Source: an uncultured Burkholderiales bacterium (lineage in GTDB: Bacteria > Pseudomonadota > Gammaproteobacteria > Burkholderiales > Burkholderiaceae_C). From it: a stretch of 34,135 nucleotides of DNA. How positions within the stretch are numbered: the first letter of the stretch is position 1; every line of letters starts with the position of its first letter. The notes beneath the pieces were generated by a model. It did not search any database. It saw only the letters and a list, made by a program, of their open reading frames with translations, and had not been told where the DNA came from. Positions 1-8,051 of this stretch are shown here, one piece after another. A program made the translations under genes and the position numbers. The stretch is from assembly GCA_903880855.1 (NCBI GenBank), contig CAIRQX010000001.1:1-34135 (forward strand), read 5' to 3'.

Positions 1-2
1 AA

Positions 3-455
3 CATGTGGCCAACAAACTCTACCAAGCGGGCATTTACGCAACGGCCTTGCACGGCGAGATGAGCCAAGGCGCCAGACAAGCCGTGCTGCAAGAGTTCAA
101 AGATGCGCGCTGGGAAGTGTTAGTCACCACCGATCTTGCCGCGCGCGGTATTGATATCGCCAAATTGCCGACAGTGTTGAATTACGACTTGCCGCGATCC
201 GCTACTGACTACATCCACCGAATGGGCAGAACCGGGCGTGCAGGTGAAAAAGGCGATGTTGTGAGTTTTGTGACGGCTGCTTCGTTAGCTCACTGGAATG
301 TGATCCAAAAGCGTCAAAGCAATGCGTTAACACTAGAAGTCATCGAAGGCTTCGAACCGACAGACACACCACCGCCAGCACCTAAGCTCAATGACGGTGA
401 CGGTGGAATCAAAGGTCGCCGCCCGAGCAAAAAAGATAAGCTGCGAGTCCTTTAG
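3..455 (+). CDS. DEAD-box ATP-dependent RNA helicase, C-terminal part (5' truncated by window)
   Basis: This is the second RecA-like (helicase C) domain of a DEAD-box RNA helicase, which unwinds RNA duplexes using ATP. The frame is open at the window edge; the codon before the apparent GTG is His, and a natural start is not visible. Helicase motif V (TTDLAARGIDI) and motif VI with its arginine finger (HRMGRTGRAG) are both clear. A short, proline- and lysine-rich tail (GRRPSKKDK) follows the domain, as in RhlE-like members, and may bind RNA. The N-terminal DEAD domain lies outside the window, so the exact paralogue (rhlE, dbpA or other) cannot be decided. The next gene is convergent, 33 bases away, and I see no strong terminator between them. 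Confidence 0.9.
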   Translation, partial: HVANKLYQAGIYATALHGEMSQGARQAVLQEFKDARWEVLVTTDLAARGIDIAKLPTVLNYDLPRSATDYIHRMGRTGRAGEKGDVVSFVTAASLAHWNVIQKRQSNALTLEVIEGFEPTDTPPPAPKLNDGDGGIKGRRPSKKDKLRVL

Positions 456-488
456 GACAGCAAGAGCCTCAAGTGCCTGAAGAAGTCT

Positions 489-842
489 TTAGTCGTTTGC
501 TTCTTCGTGGCTGTGAGGCGCTGTATCAAGTTCAAGCAGCTCACGCCCTGCTTCTATAGGGCGTGGAACTCGTACCCCGTGTTTGGCCAAAATTTCGACA
601 TAGCAAGAAGAACCTTCTTCTTTGGCCACAGCATCCATGCGCTCCATCAGGTTTGCCAAATGCACAACTTCAGCGCCTTCTTCGGTCAAGCCAAATTTGC
701 AATCGAAATCCCAAAAATCTACGCCCTCGGGTAAGTCGCGTCGACGCTCACGTTTGATGTATTTGCGAATTTCGTGTTTGGTGGCTTCTAACACCCGGTC
801 AGGGTGCTTGCCTTCTGGGCGCAGTTGGAATGTTTTTTTCAC
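489..842 (-). CDS. DUF6172 family protein
   Basis: A 117-aa soluble protein of unknown function that I recognise as the DUF6172 type. It has no signal peptide or membrane segment. The N-terminus is [20 protein letters not shown], followed by a strongly basic stretch ([14 protein letters not shown]) and an aromatic-rich core ([10 protein letters not shown]). It starts with GTG that overlaps the hemL stop as GTGA (842-839), which suggests translational coupling to hemL. Such proteins often sit beside hemL in Comamonadaceae, but this gives no mechanism. Family assignment is from memory of its conserved opening and central motif; function is unknown. Confidence 0.75.
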   Translation of the reverse strand: MKKTFQLRPEGKHPDRVLEATKHEIRKYIKRERRRDLPEGVDFWDFDCKFGLTEEGAEVVHLANLMERMDAVAKEEGSSCYVEILAKHGVRVPRPIEAGRELLELDTAPHSHEEAND

Positions 843-2143
843 GTTTTACCTAAAGTAGCAAAGACCTCAGAAGCCGCTTGTACGGTTTCTGCAATATCGG
901 CCTCGCTGTGCGCTGCGCTGACAAATCCTGCTTCATACAAAGCAGGCGCAATATAGACGCCGCGATCGAGCAAGCCATGGAAGAGCTTGTTAAACCGCGG
1001 GCTGTCGCTAGTCATCACCTTGGCGTAGTTTTGTGGCAGCTCAGGCAATAAAAAGAAGCCAAACATACCGCCTTGGCAGTCTGCGCTAAATGGTATGTCG
1101 GCCTTCTTGGCGGCGGCGCTTAAACCATCGACCAAGCTTTGGGTGGTTTTGGATAAAGCATCCCAGAAACCGGGCTTGGAGAGTTCTTTCAAGGTGGCCA
1201 GTCCGCAAGCGGTGGCAACCGGGTTGCCACTCAAAGTACCCGCTTGGTAAACAGGGCCTGTGGGCGCGAGTTGTTGCATGATTTCGCGTGGTCCACCAAA
1301 TGCTGCTAGCGGCATGCCACCACCAATTACTTTGCCTAGCACTGTCATATCAGGTTTGAAGCCAGGGATTTCTTTGGCATACACACTTTGCGCACTACCT
1401 AAGGCCACGCGAAAGCCAGTCATGACTTCGTCAAACACCAGCAAGGCGCCGTATTGGGTGCAGAGCTCGCGACAACGTTTCATAAACGGCACGCTGGCGC
1501 GAACAAAGTTCATATTGCCGGCAATGGGTTCAATCATTAACAGGGCGAGTTCTTTGCCGTGCAGGGCAAATGCTTCTTCGAGCTGCGGAATATTGTTGTA
1601 CTCCAAAACCAAAGTGTGTTGCACCACTTCTGGCGGAACACCCGCGCTGGTCGGGTTGCCGAATGTGGCGAGGCCAGAGCCTGCTTTGACCAACAACGCA
1701 TCGGCATGGCCGTGGTAGCAGCCTTCAAATTTGATGATCTTGCTGCGCCCTGTCGCGCCACGGGCTAAGCGCAATGCGCTCATACCGGCTTCGGTGCCAG
1801 AACTGACCAAACGCACCATGTCCATGGAAGGTACTTGCGCAAGGATGGCTTCGGCCAATTCAACTTCGCGCTCTGTTGGGGCGCCAAATGAGAAGCCATC
1901 GACGGCTGCTTTTTGAACAGCTTCTAACACTGCAGGATGGCCGTGGCCCAAAATCATCGGGCCCCATGAGCCGATGTAATCGATATAGCGTTTGCCGTTG
2001 GCGTCCCAAAAATAAGCGCCTTGCGCGCGTTGCACAAAACGCGGGGTGCCGCCAACTGCACGAAATGCACGCACTGGCGAATTGACGCCACCAGGAATGA
2101 CTTTGGCGGCGCGTTCAAATAAGGTTTGGTTAAGGTCTGTCAT
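839..2143 (-). CDS. hemL: Glutamate-1-semialdehyde 2,1-aminomutase
   Basis: This PLP enzyme converts glutamate-1-semialdehyde to 5-aminolevulinate, the first committed precursor of haem, in the cytoplasm. The 434-aa length is normal for the family. Visible signatures are the N-terminal [11 protein letters not shown] motif, the cofactor-phosphate region [15 protein letters not shown] (about 114-128), the FDEVMTGFR motif (about 238-245) and the PLP-binding lysine in [11 protein letters not shown] (K271). It lies 12 bases downstream of thiD on the same strand and overlaps the DUF6172 gene by 4 bases, so thiD-hemL-DUF6172 is probably one operon. A haem-supply gene suits the cytochrome-rich neighbourhood, but its position is the ordinary one for this group. 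Confidence 0.97.
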   Translation of the reverse strand: MTDLNQTLFERAAKVIPGGVNSPVRAFRAVGGTPRFVQRAQGAYFWDANGKRYIDYIGSWGPMILGHGHPAVLEAVQKAAVDGFSFGAPTEREVELAEAILAQVPSMDMVRLVSSGTEAGMSALRLARGATGRSKIIKFEGCYHGHADALLVKAGSGLATFGNPTSAGVPPEVVQHTLVLEYNNIPQLEEAFALHGKELALLMIEPIAGNMNFVRASVPFMKRCRELCTQYGALLVFDEVMTGFRVALGSAQSVYAKEIPGFKPDMTVLGKVIGGGMPLAAFGGPREIMQQLAPTGPVYQAGTLSGNPVATACGLATLKELSKPGFWDALSKTTQSLVDGLSAAAKKADIPFSADCQGGMFGFFLLPELPQNYAKVMTSDSPRFNKLFHGLLDRGVYIAPALYEAGFVSAAHSEADIAETVQAASEVFATLGKT

Positions 2144-2155
2144 AGCGGTTTTGTC

Positions 2156-3097
2156 TCAATGCTTGGTTTCATGACGGGGGAGGGAGAAATCTTCAGCGGT
2201 GGCCATGCGGTCATCGCCATCTGTGGTGGATTCGGTGCCATCTTCAAGTTCGGCCCAAAACAAACGGTCGGGCAAGATGTGGCCCATACCTGGGCGGTAA
2301 CCACTGTTGAGGCATTGGTCTAAAAACGCCAAGCCTTCGCGGGTGGCGGCTTCCAAATCGGTGCCTGAGGCGAGCAAGGCTGCCAGGGTCGCGCTCAAGG
2401 TATCGCCTGCACCAGAGAAGACAGCATCGAAACGCTCAAACTTCTCGGTTACCAATACGGTGTGTGGTGTGGCCAACACGTTTTCTACTTGCTGGTCTGG
2501 GTGGCTGATGCCAGTGACTAATACATAAGGTACGCCCACTTCAGCAGCAGCGCGCGCTAAGTCGCGTGGTCCAGGGCTTTTCTCACTGCTCCAATCAGGA
2601 AGCAACCAGCGCCACAAGGTGTTGTGGTTGCCGACCAAAAGCGTGGTTTGCGGCAGGATTAATTCGCGAAACGCGTCTAGGTAGGCGTCAATGGCTTCGT
2701 CTTCCCACCATGACAAATTCGGCATATAGGCCACTACGGGCACTTCTGCATAGTCGGTTGCCACTTCGGCGATAACGCTTAGGTTCTCAGGGTTGCCACA
2801 AAAGCCGACTTTGATGACTTGCACGCTAACGTCTTCCAACACGCAACGGGCTTGTTCGGCGACGGCTTCTTCGTCAAACGACACATGGTCGAATATTTCT
2901 GCCGTGTCGCGCATGTAGGCGCCCGTGACTACAGGCAAGGCGTGCGCGCCCACCGAGGCACTGGCCAACACATCTGCGCCAATTCCACCGGCACCGCTGG
3001 GATCGTTGGCATTAAATACCAGCACACAGGGAGGTGCTGCTGTACTTTCATCGCTGAGGTCGTGGGGGTGGAGGGCGGGGGTGTTTTCTGAAGACAT
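2156..3097 (-). CDS. thiD: Hydroxymethylpyrimidine/phosphomethylpyrimidine kinase
   Basis: ThiD phosphorylates hydroxymethylpyrimidine and its monophosphate in thiamine diphosphate synthesis. It belongs to the PfkB/ribokinase-like family. The substrate-binding opening NANDPSGAGGIGADV and the anion-hole/catalytic motif FSGAGDTLSA are both present. An in-frame ATG at 3118 would add seven residues (MHCIDRP), but the start at 3097 (MSSENTPA) gives a more typical N-terminus and leaves room for a promoter. The C-terminus extends beyond the kinase fold as an acidic, low-complexity tail (LEDGTESTTDGDD). The gene is divergent from the rubredoxin gene across about 51 bases. No TPP riboswitch fits in that space. 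Confidence 0.92.
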   Translation of the reverse strand: MSSENTPALHPHDLSDESTAAPPCVLVFNANDPSGAGGIGADVLASASVGAHALPVVTGAYMRDTAEIFDHVSFDEEAVAEQARCVLEDVSVQVIKVGFCGNPENLSVIAEVATDYAEVPVVAYMPNLSWWEDEAIDAYLDAFRELILPQTTLLVGNHNTLWRWLLPDWSSEKSPGPRDLARAAAEVGVPYVLVTGISHPDQQVENVLATPHTVLVTEKFERFDAVFSGAGDTLSATLAALLASGTDLEAATREGLAFLDQCLNSGYRPGMGHILPDRLFWAELEDGTESTTDGDDRMATAEDFSLPRHETKH

Positions 3098-3148
3098 GGG
3101 GCGGTCGATACAATGCAATTCATTCTATGCGTTGAAGAAAGCAGTGCC

Positions 3149-3316
3149 GTGGCAAAAACTTGGATGTGTCTCATTTGTGGTTGGATTTATGACGAAGTTG
3201 CGGGAGATCCCGAACACGGTATTGCCCCAGGTACCCCTTGGGACCAAGTGCCCATGAACTGGACGTGCCCAGAATGCGCAGCCCGCAAAGAAGACTTTGA
3301 AATGGTGCAAATCTAA
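3149..3316 (+). CDS. Rubredoxin
   Basis: A 55-aa one-iron electron carrier. Four cysteines in two CxxC knuckles (CLICG at 7-11 and CPECA at 40-44) hold the iron, and the spacing, acidic middle and aromatic residues are those of a classical single-domain rubredoxin. I chose the GTG at 3149 because it places the family-typical MAKTWMC at the N-terminus. An upstream ATG at 3113 would add 12 unrelated residues and run into the divergent thiD promoter region. A weak Shine-Dalgarno-like GAAGAAAG lies upstream. Rubredoxins commonly sit next to thiD in Burkholderiales. The redox partner is not identifiable here. Confidence 0.95.
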   Translation: MAKTWMCLICGWIYDEVAGDPEHGIAPGTPWDQVPMNWTCPECAARKEDFEMVQI

Positions 3317-3330
3317 GGCTTCGCCCAGAC

Positions 3331-3978
3331 ATGCAAGTTCGCCACGCATTTGAATCTCCAATGCTGGCTTTGCTGCGCCATCGGCCACAGATCCATCTTC
3401 CTGCGGCACAACAGTTATTAGCCTTGTGCCAAAAGCAAACGGCGCAAGAAACCTTCCCCGGTTGGATGACGTTTTGGTCTTTGGCCGCGCATTACTTCAG
3501 CGGCCTGTGCCAAGCTAGTGACCGAGAGCTCACTTTGCAAGAAGTCAGCGCGTCTAGCCAAATCATGAGTGGTTTGTTGTTGCGCCAAAGCTTTGACCCT
3601 GGACAAGAAACGTCGCTCGAAGGCTTGGAGTTGATCAACCACCTCTTGTTTTTAGAGCAAGCCGATGTGATTACCCAACGCTTGGTCGGCATCTTGGATG
3701 AATGCTCGCAAGAACAACAACCTCAAGTGCCTGAGGCCTTGCAATTGGACGCCCACCATATGGCCCAGTTGGCGCAAGAGGTCTCTTTGAATTCTGTGCA
3801 TGAAGTGGCGGATGCCTTGGCTTCGCAGCTCGCCAGACTACGCACCACGCGCATCGTCTCCGACATCAAAACCAGCTTGCAAGGCGCCCAAGAAGTCAGC
3901 CGCCTGTTGCACCAATTTGCCGTGGGCAATGTGCGTGCACCGCAAGAGTCTGTGCTGGCCGCTTTGCGCGGCGATTAA
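3331..3978 (+). CDS. Uncharacterised helical protein
   Basis: A 215-aa protein that I do not recognise. It has no signal peptide or obvious membrane segment, and is rich in Leu, Gln and Ala with long predicted helices. The C-terminal part (about 130-205: HHMAQLAQEV through SRLLHQFAVG) looks like a helix bundle. It starts 14 bases after the rubredoxin stop and is probably co-transcribed with it. In some relatives the rubredoxin gene is followed by type IV pilus chemosensory (pil-chp) genes, and Hpt-like or scaffold proteins from such loci have this helical look; this is only a guess. The gene ends inside a hairpin-plus-T-run terminator, and its stop codon overlaps the photolyase stop. Confidence 0.6.
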   Translation: MQVRHAFESPMLALLRHRPQIHLPAAQQLLALCQKQTAQETFPGWMTFWSLAAHYFSGLCQASDRELTLQEVSASSQIMSGLLLRQSFDPGQETSLEGLELINHLLFLEQADVITQRLVGILDECSQEQQPQVPEALQLDAHHMAQLAQEVSLNSVHEVADALASQLARLRTTRIVSDIKTSLQGAQEVSRLLHQFAVGNVRAPQESVLAALRGD

Positions 3979-3989
3979 GCCGCTTTTTT
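3968..3989 (+). terminator. Rho-independent terminator at convergent stop codons
   Basis: A five-base GC stem, GCGGC (3968-3972) and GCCGC (3979-3983), encloses a six-base loop GATTAA and is followed at once by six T (3984-3989). The loop contains the stop codons of both convergent genes. It should end + strand transcription of the rubredoxin unit. On the - strand there is no U-run after the stem. Confidence 0.7.
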
Positions 3990-5462
3990 CACGACCGCAT
4001 AACGTGCCAAGGTTTCAGCGCGTGCTTGGGCGTGGTCGACGATAGGCTCTGGGTAGTCTTTTCCAATTTCCACACCAGCGGCTTGTAATGCGATGGGCTT
4101 GGCTAGCCAAGGCGCATGGATATCTTTGTCATTGAGTCCTGCCAAGGCGGGCACATAGCGGCGGATAAATTTAGCTTCTGCATCAAACTTTTCGCTTTGG
4201 CTGATGGGGTTGAAGATACGGAAATAGGGCTGTGCATCGCAGCCGCTGGAGCTTGCCCATTGCCAGCCACCGTTGTTAGCAGCCAAATCAAAGTCATTCA
4301 AGTGGGTAGCGAAATACTGCTCGCCCCAGCGCCAGTCAATGCCTAAGTCTTTCACCAGAAAGCTCGCCACCACCATGCGCAAGCGGTTGTGCATATAGCC
4401 CGTTTGGTTGATCTGCGCCATGGCAGCGTCTACCAATGGGTATCCGGTGCGTCCCCCACACCAAGCGGCAAAGCGTTGCTTGGCCAACTTACCGTATTCC
4501 CACCCAATAGCGTCGTATTCGCGTTTAAAAGCAGACTTCACGACATGCGGGTGGTGGTGCAAGATCTGGTGATAAAACTCCCGCCAAATCAATTCCGACA
4601 GCCACACTTCTGCTCCTTTGGAGCCAGCCAACATGCGTTGGTGTCCCACGCCCGCCAATTCGCGGATAGACACGGTACCAAAGCGCAAATGCACGCCTAA
4701 ATAACTAGGACCTTTGACCGCAGGAAAGTTACGCGCTTCGTCGTAGCGGTCCATGCGGTCAAAAAAGTCTTTAAACAATATCTGGCCACCGGCACTGCCG
4801 GTGGGAACCGCCAGTTGCTTTAAATTAGTGGTCTCAAAACCAATGTCTGCCAAGCTAGGCACAGCAAGTTGCAAATGCTTGGGTCGAGGTGCCAATGCTT
4901 TGGCGAGCGGTTGTATCGCGTAGCTTTCCAAATGCGCTGGCATTAACTTTTGCAGCCAAGCATTTTTATAGGGCGTGAAAACACCGTAGGGCTTGCCCAT
5001 TTGGGTCAGCACTTCGCTGCGCTCAAAAATCACGTGGTCTTTGTAGGTTTGCAAGCCGATACCAGCATTGGCCAGTACGCCGCGCACTTTGGCATCGCGT
5101 TCTATGGCGGCGGGTTCATAGTCATGGTTGGCAAATACTTCTTGCACATGGAGTTCTTGGGCGAGGCGGGCGATTTCTTCCACCGCTTTGCCGTGGCGGA
5201 CGATCAAACCAACGCCTTTTTGTGCGCACAGGGCTTGTAAGTCAGCGTCCAAAGCCACCAAGGACTCGCGGATGAATTCCACCCGACGGTCTGCCTTGGG
5301 CAATGGGCCCAAGATGTCGCTGTCGAATACAAATACGCAGTGCACTTGCTTGCACAGTGACAAGGCATGGTGGAGGGCGGCATTGTCAAAAGCGCGCAAG
5401 TCGCGCCGAAACCACATCAAGCCAGCGTCAACCTGCTGGATGGGGTGTGGGGAGCGGGTCAT
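3975..5462 (-). CDS. phrB: Deoxyribodipyrimidine photolyase (CPD class I)
   Basis: A light-driven FAD enzyme that splits cyclobutane pyrimidine dimers. The N-terminal alpha/beta antenna domain begins with LMWFRRDLRAFDNAAL. The C-terminal FAD domain has the family signatures GRTGYPLVDAAM, GYMHNRLRMVVASFLVKDL, IDWRWGE and DLAANNGGWQWASSSG, followed by PYFRIFNP. The full 495-aa length is near normal. Which antenna chromophore is bound cannot be read from the motifs. The gene runs opposite to algH with only 22 bases between starts, so the promoters must overlap. Its last codons form half of the convergent terminator stem. Confidence 0.95.
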   Translation of the reverse strand: MTRSPHPIQQVDAGLMWFRRDLRAFDNAALHHALSLCKQVHCVFVFDSDILGPLPKADRRVEFIRESLVALDADLQALCAQKGVGLIVRHGKAVEEIARLAQELHVQEVFANHDYEPAAIERDAKVRGVLANAGIGLQTYKDHVIFERSEVLTQMGKPYGVFTPYKNAWLQKLMPAHLESYAIQPLAKALAPRPKHLQLAVPSLADIGFETTNLKQLAVPTGSAGGQILFKDFFDRMDRYDEARNFPAVKGPSYLGVHLRFGTVSIRELAGVGHQRMLAGSKGAEVWLSELIWREFYHQILHHHPHVVKSAFKREYDAIGWEYGKLAKQRFAAWCGGRTGYPLVDAAMAQINQTGYMHNRLRMVVASFLVKDLGIDWRWGEQYFATHLNDFDLAANNGGWQWASSSGCDAQPYFRIFNPISQSEKFDAEAKFIRRYVPALAGLNDKDIHAPWLAKPIALQAAGVEIGKDYPEPIVDHAQARAETLARYAVVKKAA

Positions 5463-5484
5463 GTTCAGCCTTTAAAATCAGAGA

Positions 5485-6180
5485 ATGACCGCAGATTCTG
5501 CCTCCATCAACCTGACGCATCACTTTTTGATCGCAATGCCCGGGCTGGAGGACGCGTCTTTTGCCAAAAGCGTGGTTTATCTCTGCGAACACAGCGAGCG
5601 TGGCGCCTTGGGGCTAGTCATCAACAAGCCCAGCGACTTGTCGATGCGCAGTTTGTTTGAAAAGGTAGAACTCCCCTTGCACCGCGCAGATTTGGTAGAT
5701 GCGCCTGTTTTAAAAGGGGGCCCAGTCCACACGGAGCGCGGCTTTGTTTTGCACGAGGCAATGTTTGCCGATCCGCAAAGCGGCTCTTTCCCCCTGCAAG
5801 AAGGTGCAGATCCTGTGCAAGGCAATTTAGATTTAGGCCAGCCTGGTGGTCCCGTAAAAGATACCCCTAACCCATTAAAAGCTGAGTCTGTCTACGCCTC
5901 CACCATGATGATCCCTGGCGGCTTGGAGATGACGACATCGAAAGATGTTTTAGAAGCCCTCTCCACCGGTGCTGGTCCGCGCAATGTGTTGATTTCGCTG
6001 GGCTACTCCGCTTGGGGCGAAGGCCAGTTGGAGTCTGAGTTGGCGGAGAACAGTTGGCTCACTGTTGGCGCCGATGCCGAAGTGATTTTTAACACCCCCA
6101 TCGAGCAACGCTACGAGCGTGCCATGGGTTTGTTGGGCTTGCAGTCTTGGATGCTGTCTTCCGAGGCGGGACATTCATGA
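5485..6180 (+). CDS. algH: YqgE/AlgH family protein
   Basis: A cytoplasmic protein of unclear biochemical role (UPF0301). The conserved opening HHFLIAMPGLED, the GLVINKP motif and the KGGPV segment are all visible. At 231 aa it is longer than the usual 185-190 aa form: an acidic, proline- and glycine-rich segment around residues 112-138 (QEGADPVQGN through TPNPLK) appears inserted between strands. It overlaps ruvX by 4 bases (ATGA), the classic yqgE-yqgF pairing, and heads the algH-ruvX-pyrR-pyrB-pyrC' run. Confidence 0.93.
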   Translation: MTADSASINLTHHFLIAMPGLEDASFAKSVVYLCEHSERGALGLVINKPSDLSMRSLFEKVELPLHRADLVDAPVLKGGPVHTERGFVLHEAMFADPQSGSFPLQEGADPVQGNLDLGQPGGPVKDTPNPLKAESVYASTMMIPGGLEMTTSKDVLEALSTGAGPRNVLISLGYSAWGEGQLESELAENSWLTVGADAEVIFNTPIEQRYERAMGLLGLQSWMLSSEAGHS

Positions 6181-6593
6181 GCAACGCCACGGCCCTCCCT
6201 GTGTCGGCCCAGTTGCAATCGTTTTTGGCTTTTGATTTTGGTACCCAACGCACAGGCGTAGCGTTTGGTAGCCGTGTATTGCGCCAAGCCCAACCTCTCC
6301 CTACTGTCAACGCCCAAGGCGATGCGCGTTGGCGCGAGATCGATGCGCGTATCCAAGAGTGGCAACCCGACGCTTTGGTCGTTGGCGTTCCTTTTCACCC
6401 AGATGGCGCTGAACACGAAAACACGGTGCGCGCCCGCAAATTTGGCCGCCAACTGCATGGACGGTTTAACTTGCAGGTCTTCGAAGTCGACGAGCGCTAC
6501 AGCACCACCGAAGCCTTAAGCCAAGGCGCCAAAGATGCAGACGCTGCGTCGGCGTGCATCATCTTGAACCAATTTTTTGCGGAGTTGCCATGA
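6177..6593 (+). CDS. ruvX: Holliday junction resolvase-like / pre-16S rRNA nuclease
   Basis: A YqgF-family protein with an RNase H-like fold, involved in 16S rRNA 5' processing in E. coli. The first nucleotide-binding strand carries FLAFDFGTQRTGVAFG with its catalytic Asp, and VVGVPFHPDG and VDERYSTTEA provide the other active-site strands. The start is the ATG at 6177, which overlaps the algH stop (ATGA); this gives 138 aa, normal for the family. An upstream in-frame start at 6147 would lie inside algH and is not needed. It overlaps pyrR by 4 bases. Confidence 0.93.
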   Translation: MSNATALPVSAQLQSFLAFDFGTQRTGVAFGSRVLRQAQPLPTVNAQGDARWREIDARIQEWQPDALVVGVPFHPDGAEHENTVRARKFGRQLHGRFNLQVFEVDERYSTTEALSQGAKDADAASACIILNQFFAELP

Positions 6594-7087
6594 GCGGACG
6601 CTTGTCTTTAGATGCCGAGAGCCTTTACCAAACCCTTTGCAAGGGGGTAGGCGCCATGTTGACCCCGACAAGTCGGCTAGTAGGCATCACCTCTGGTGGT
6701 GCGTGGTTAGCAACCCGTTTGCAAAAAGACCTGAATCTCACTGGCGAAGCCGGAAGTATTTCTTCCGCCATGCACCGCGACGACTTTGCCAAACGTGGTT
6801 TGGCAGACGGCGGTCAAACCAAACTGCCGTTTGAAGTGAACGCAGCACACGTGATCTTGCTCGACGACGTGCTCTACACCTGACGCACCATCCGCGCGGT
6901 GCTCAACGAATTGTTCGATTACGGCCGACCTGCCAGCGTACAACTGGCCGTGTTGGTAGACCGTGGTGGGCGCGAGTTGCCGGTGCAAGCCGACTTTGCT
7001 GCAGCGCGTATCGCGCTACCCGCAGACCAGCTGCTGGCGCTGGCTAAAGCGGCAGACGGACGATTTAGTTTTTCGGTGGAAGGCTGA
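6590..7087 (+). pseudogene. pyrR: PyrR (pyr regulator / uracil phosphoribosyltransferase) interrupted by in-frame TGA
   Basis: PyrR is a type I phosphoribosyltransferase that can act as a UMP-responsive regulator of pyrimidine genes. The frame starts at the ATG overlapping ruvX and would give 165 aa. Codon 98 (6881-6883) is TGA. It falls inside the PRPP loop, LLDDVLYT-stop-RT, where the family has Gly (LDDVLYTGRT). A single G-to-T change of GGA gives TGA. The rest of the frame after the stop ([16 protein letters not shown] to the end) is intact and family-like, so the change is recent, an assembly error, or read through. The stop is followed by C, a context known to be leaky. As written, the product would be 97 aa without a PRPP loop. 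Confidence 0.88.
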
Positions 7088-7088
7088 C

Positions 7089-8051
7089 ATGCTCTACAAG
7101 CGTAATCCGCAACTCAACAAAAACGGCGAGCTCATCCATTTGCTCTCGACAGAAGGACTGTCGCGCGACATCCTCACCCATATCTTGGACCACGCAGCCA
7201 ATTTCGTATCGGTCAACGACCGCGAAGTTAAAAAAGTTCCCTTGCTGCGCGGCAAAAGCGTATTCAATCTGTTCTTTGAGAACAGCACGCGAACACGCAC
7301 GACATTTGAGATCGCCGCCACGCGCTTGTCAGCCGACGTGTTCAATCTGGATATTGCGCGCTCTTCAGCCAGCAAAGGCGAGTCTCTACTCGACACCATC
7401 GCCAACCTTAGCGCGATGGCGGCAGATATTTTTGTAGTGCGCCACAGCGAGTCGGGCGCGCCGCACCTCATAGCAGAGCATGTCGCACCGCATGTGCATG
7501 TGATCAACGCTGGCGATGGCCGCCACGCACACCCAACGCAGGGTTTGCTCGACATGTACACCATCCGCCACTACAAAAAAGACTTCAGCAATTTGACGGT
7601 GGCGATTGTGGGTGATGTGCTGCACTCGCGCGTAGCGCGTTCCGACATCCATGCCTTGACCACTTTGGGTTGTGCCGAGGTACGTGTTGTGGGTCCTAAA
7701 ACTTTGGTGCCCAACGACCTCTCGCAAATGGGTGTGCGTGTCTTCAATACATTGGAAGAAGGTATCAAAGGCTGCGATGTCATCATCATGTTGCGTTTGC
7801 AAAACGAACGTATGAGCGGCGCTTTGCTGCCGTCTAGTCAAGAGTATTTCAAAGCCTTTGGTTTGACCCCGCATAAATTGCAACTCGCCAAACCTGATGC
7901 CATCGTGATGCACCCTGGCCCCATCAACCGCGGAGTAGAAATTGATTCTGCAGTGGTCGACGGTCCGCAAAGCGTGATCTTGTCGCAAGTCACTTTTGGT
8001 ATCGCGGTACGCATGGCAGTGATGTCTATCGTTGCGGGGAATGACGCATGA
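7089..8051 (+). CDS. pyrB: Aspartate carbamoyltransferase catalytic chain
   Basis: PyrB condenses carbamoyl phosphate and aspartate in de novo pyrimidine synthesis. The carbamoyl-phosphate motif [13 protein letters not shown] (about 63-75) and the aspartate-side [11 protein letters not shown] motif are both present, and 320 aa is the normal length. I chose the ATG at 7089, one base after the pyrR stop; upstream codons in this frame read over pyrR and are not conserved-looking. The stop overlaps the start of the dihydroorotase-like gene (ATGA). This pyrBC' pairing suggests the class of ATCase that assembles as a dodecamer with an inactive DHOase. Confidence 0.97.
   Translation: MLYKRNPQLNKNGELIHLLSTEGLSRDILTHILDHAANFVSVNDREVKKVPLLRGKSVFNLFFENSTRTRTTFEIAATRLSADVFNLDIARSSASKGESLLDTIANLSAMAADIFVVRHSESGAPHLIAEHVAPHVHVINAGDGRHAHPTQGLLDMYTIRHYKKDFSNLTVAIVGDVLHSRVARSDIHALTTLGCAEVRVVGPKTLVPNDLSQMGVRVFNTLEEGIKGCDVIIMLRLQNERMSGALLPSSQEYFKAFGLTPHKLQLAKPDAIVMHPGPINRGVEIDSAVVDGPQSVILSQVTFGIAVRMAVMSIVAGNDA

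Noticed and set aside
3098-3148. TPP riboswitch upstream of thiD
   Set aside because: Only about 51 bases separate the divergent starts, too short for the riboswitch, and no conserved thi-box sequence is visible.
6881-6883. Selenocysteine at the pyrR TGA
   Set aside because: The family has Gly here, no SECIS-like hairpin was evident downstream by eye, and no PyrR selenoprotein is known to me.
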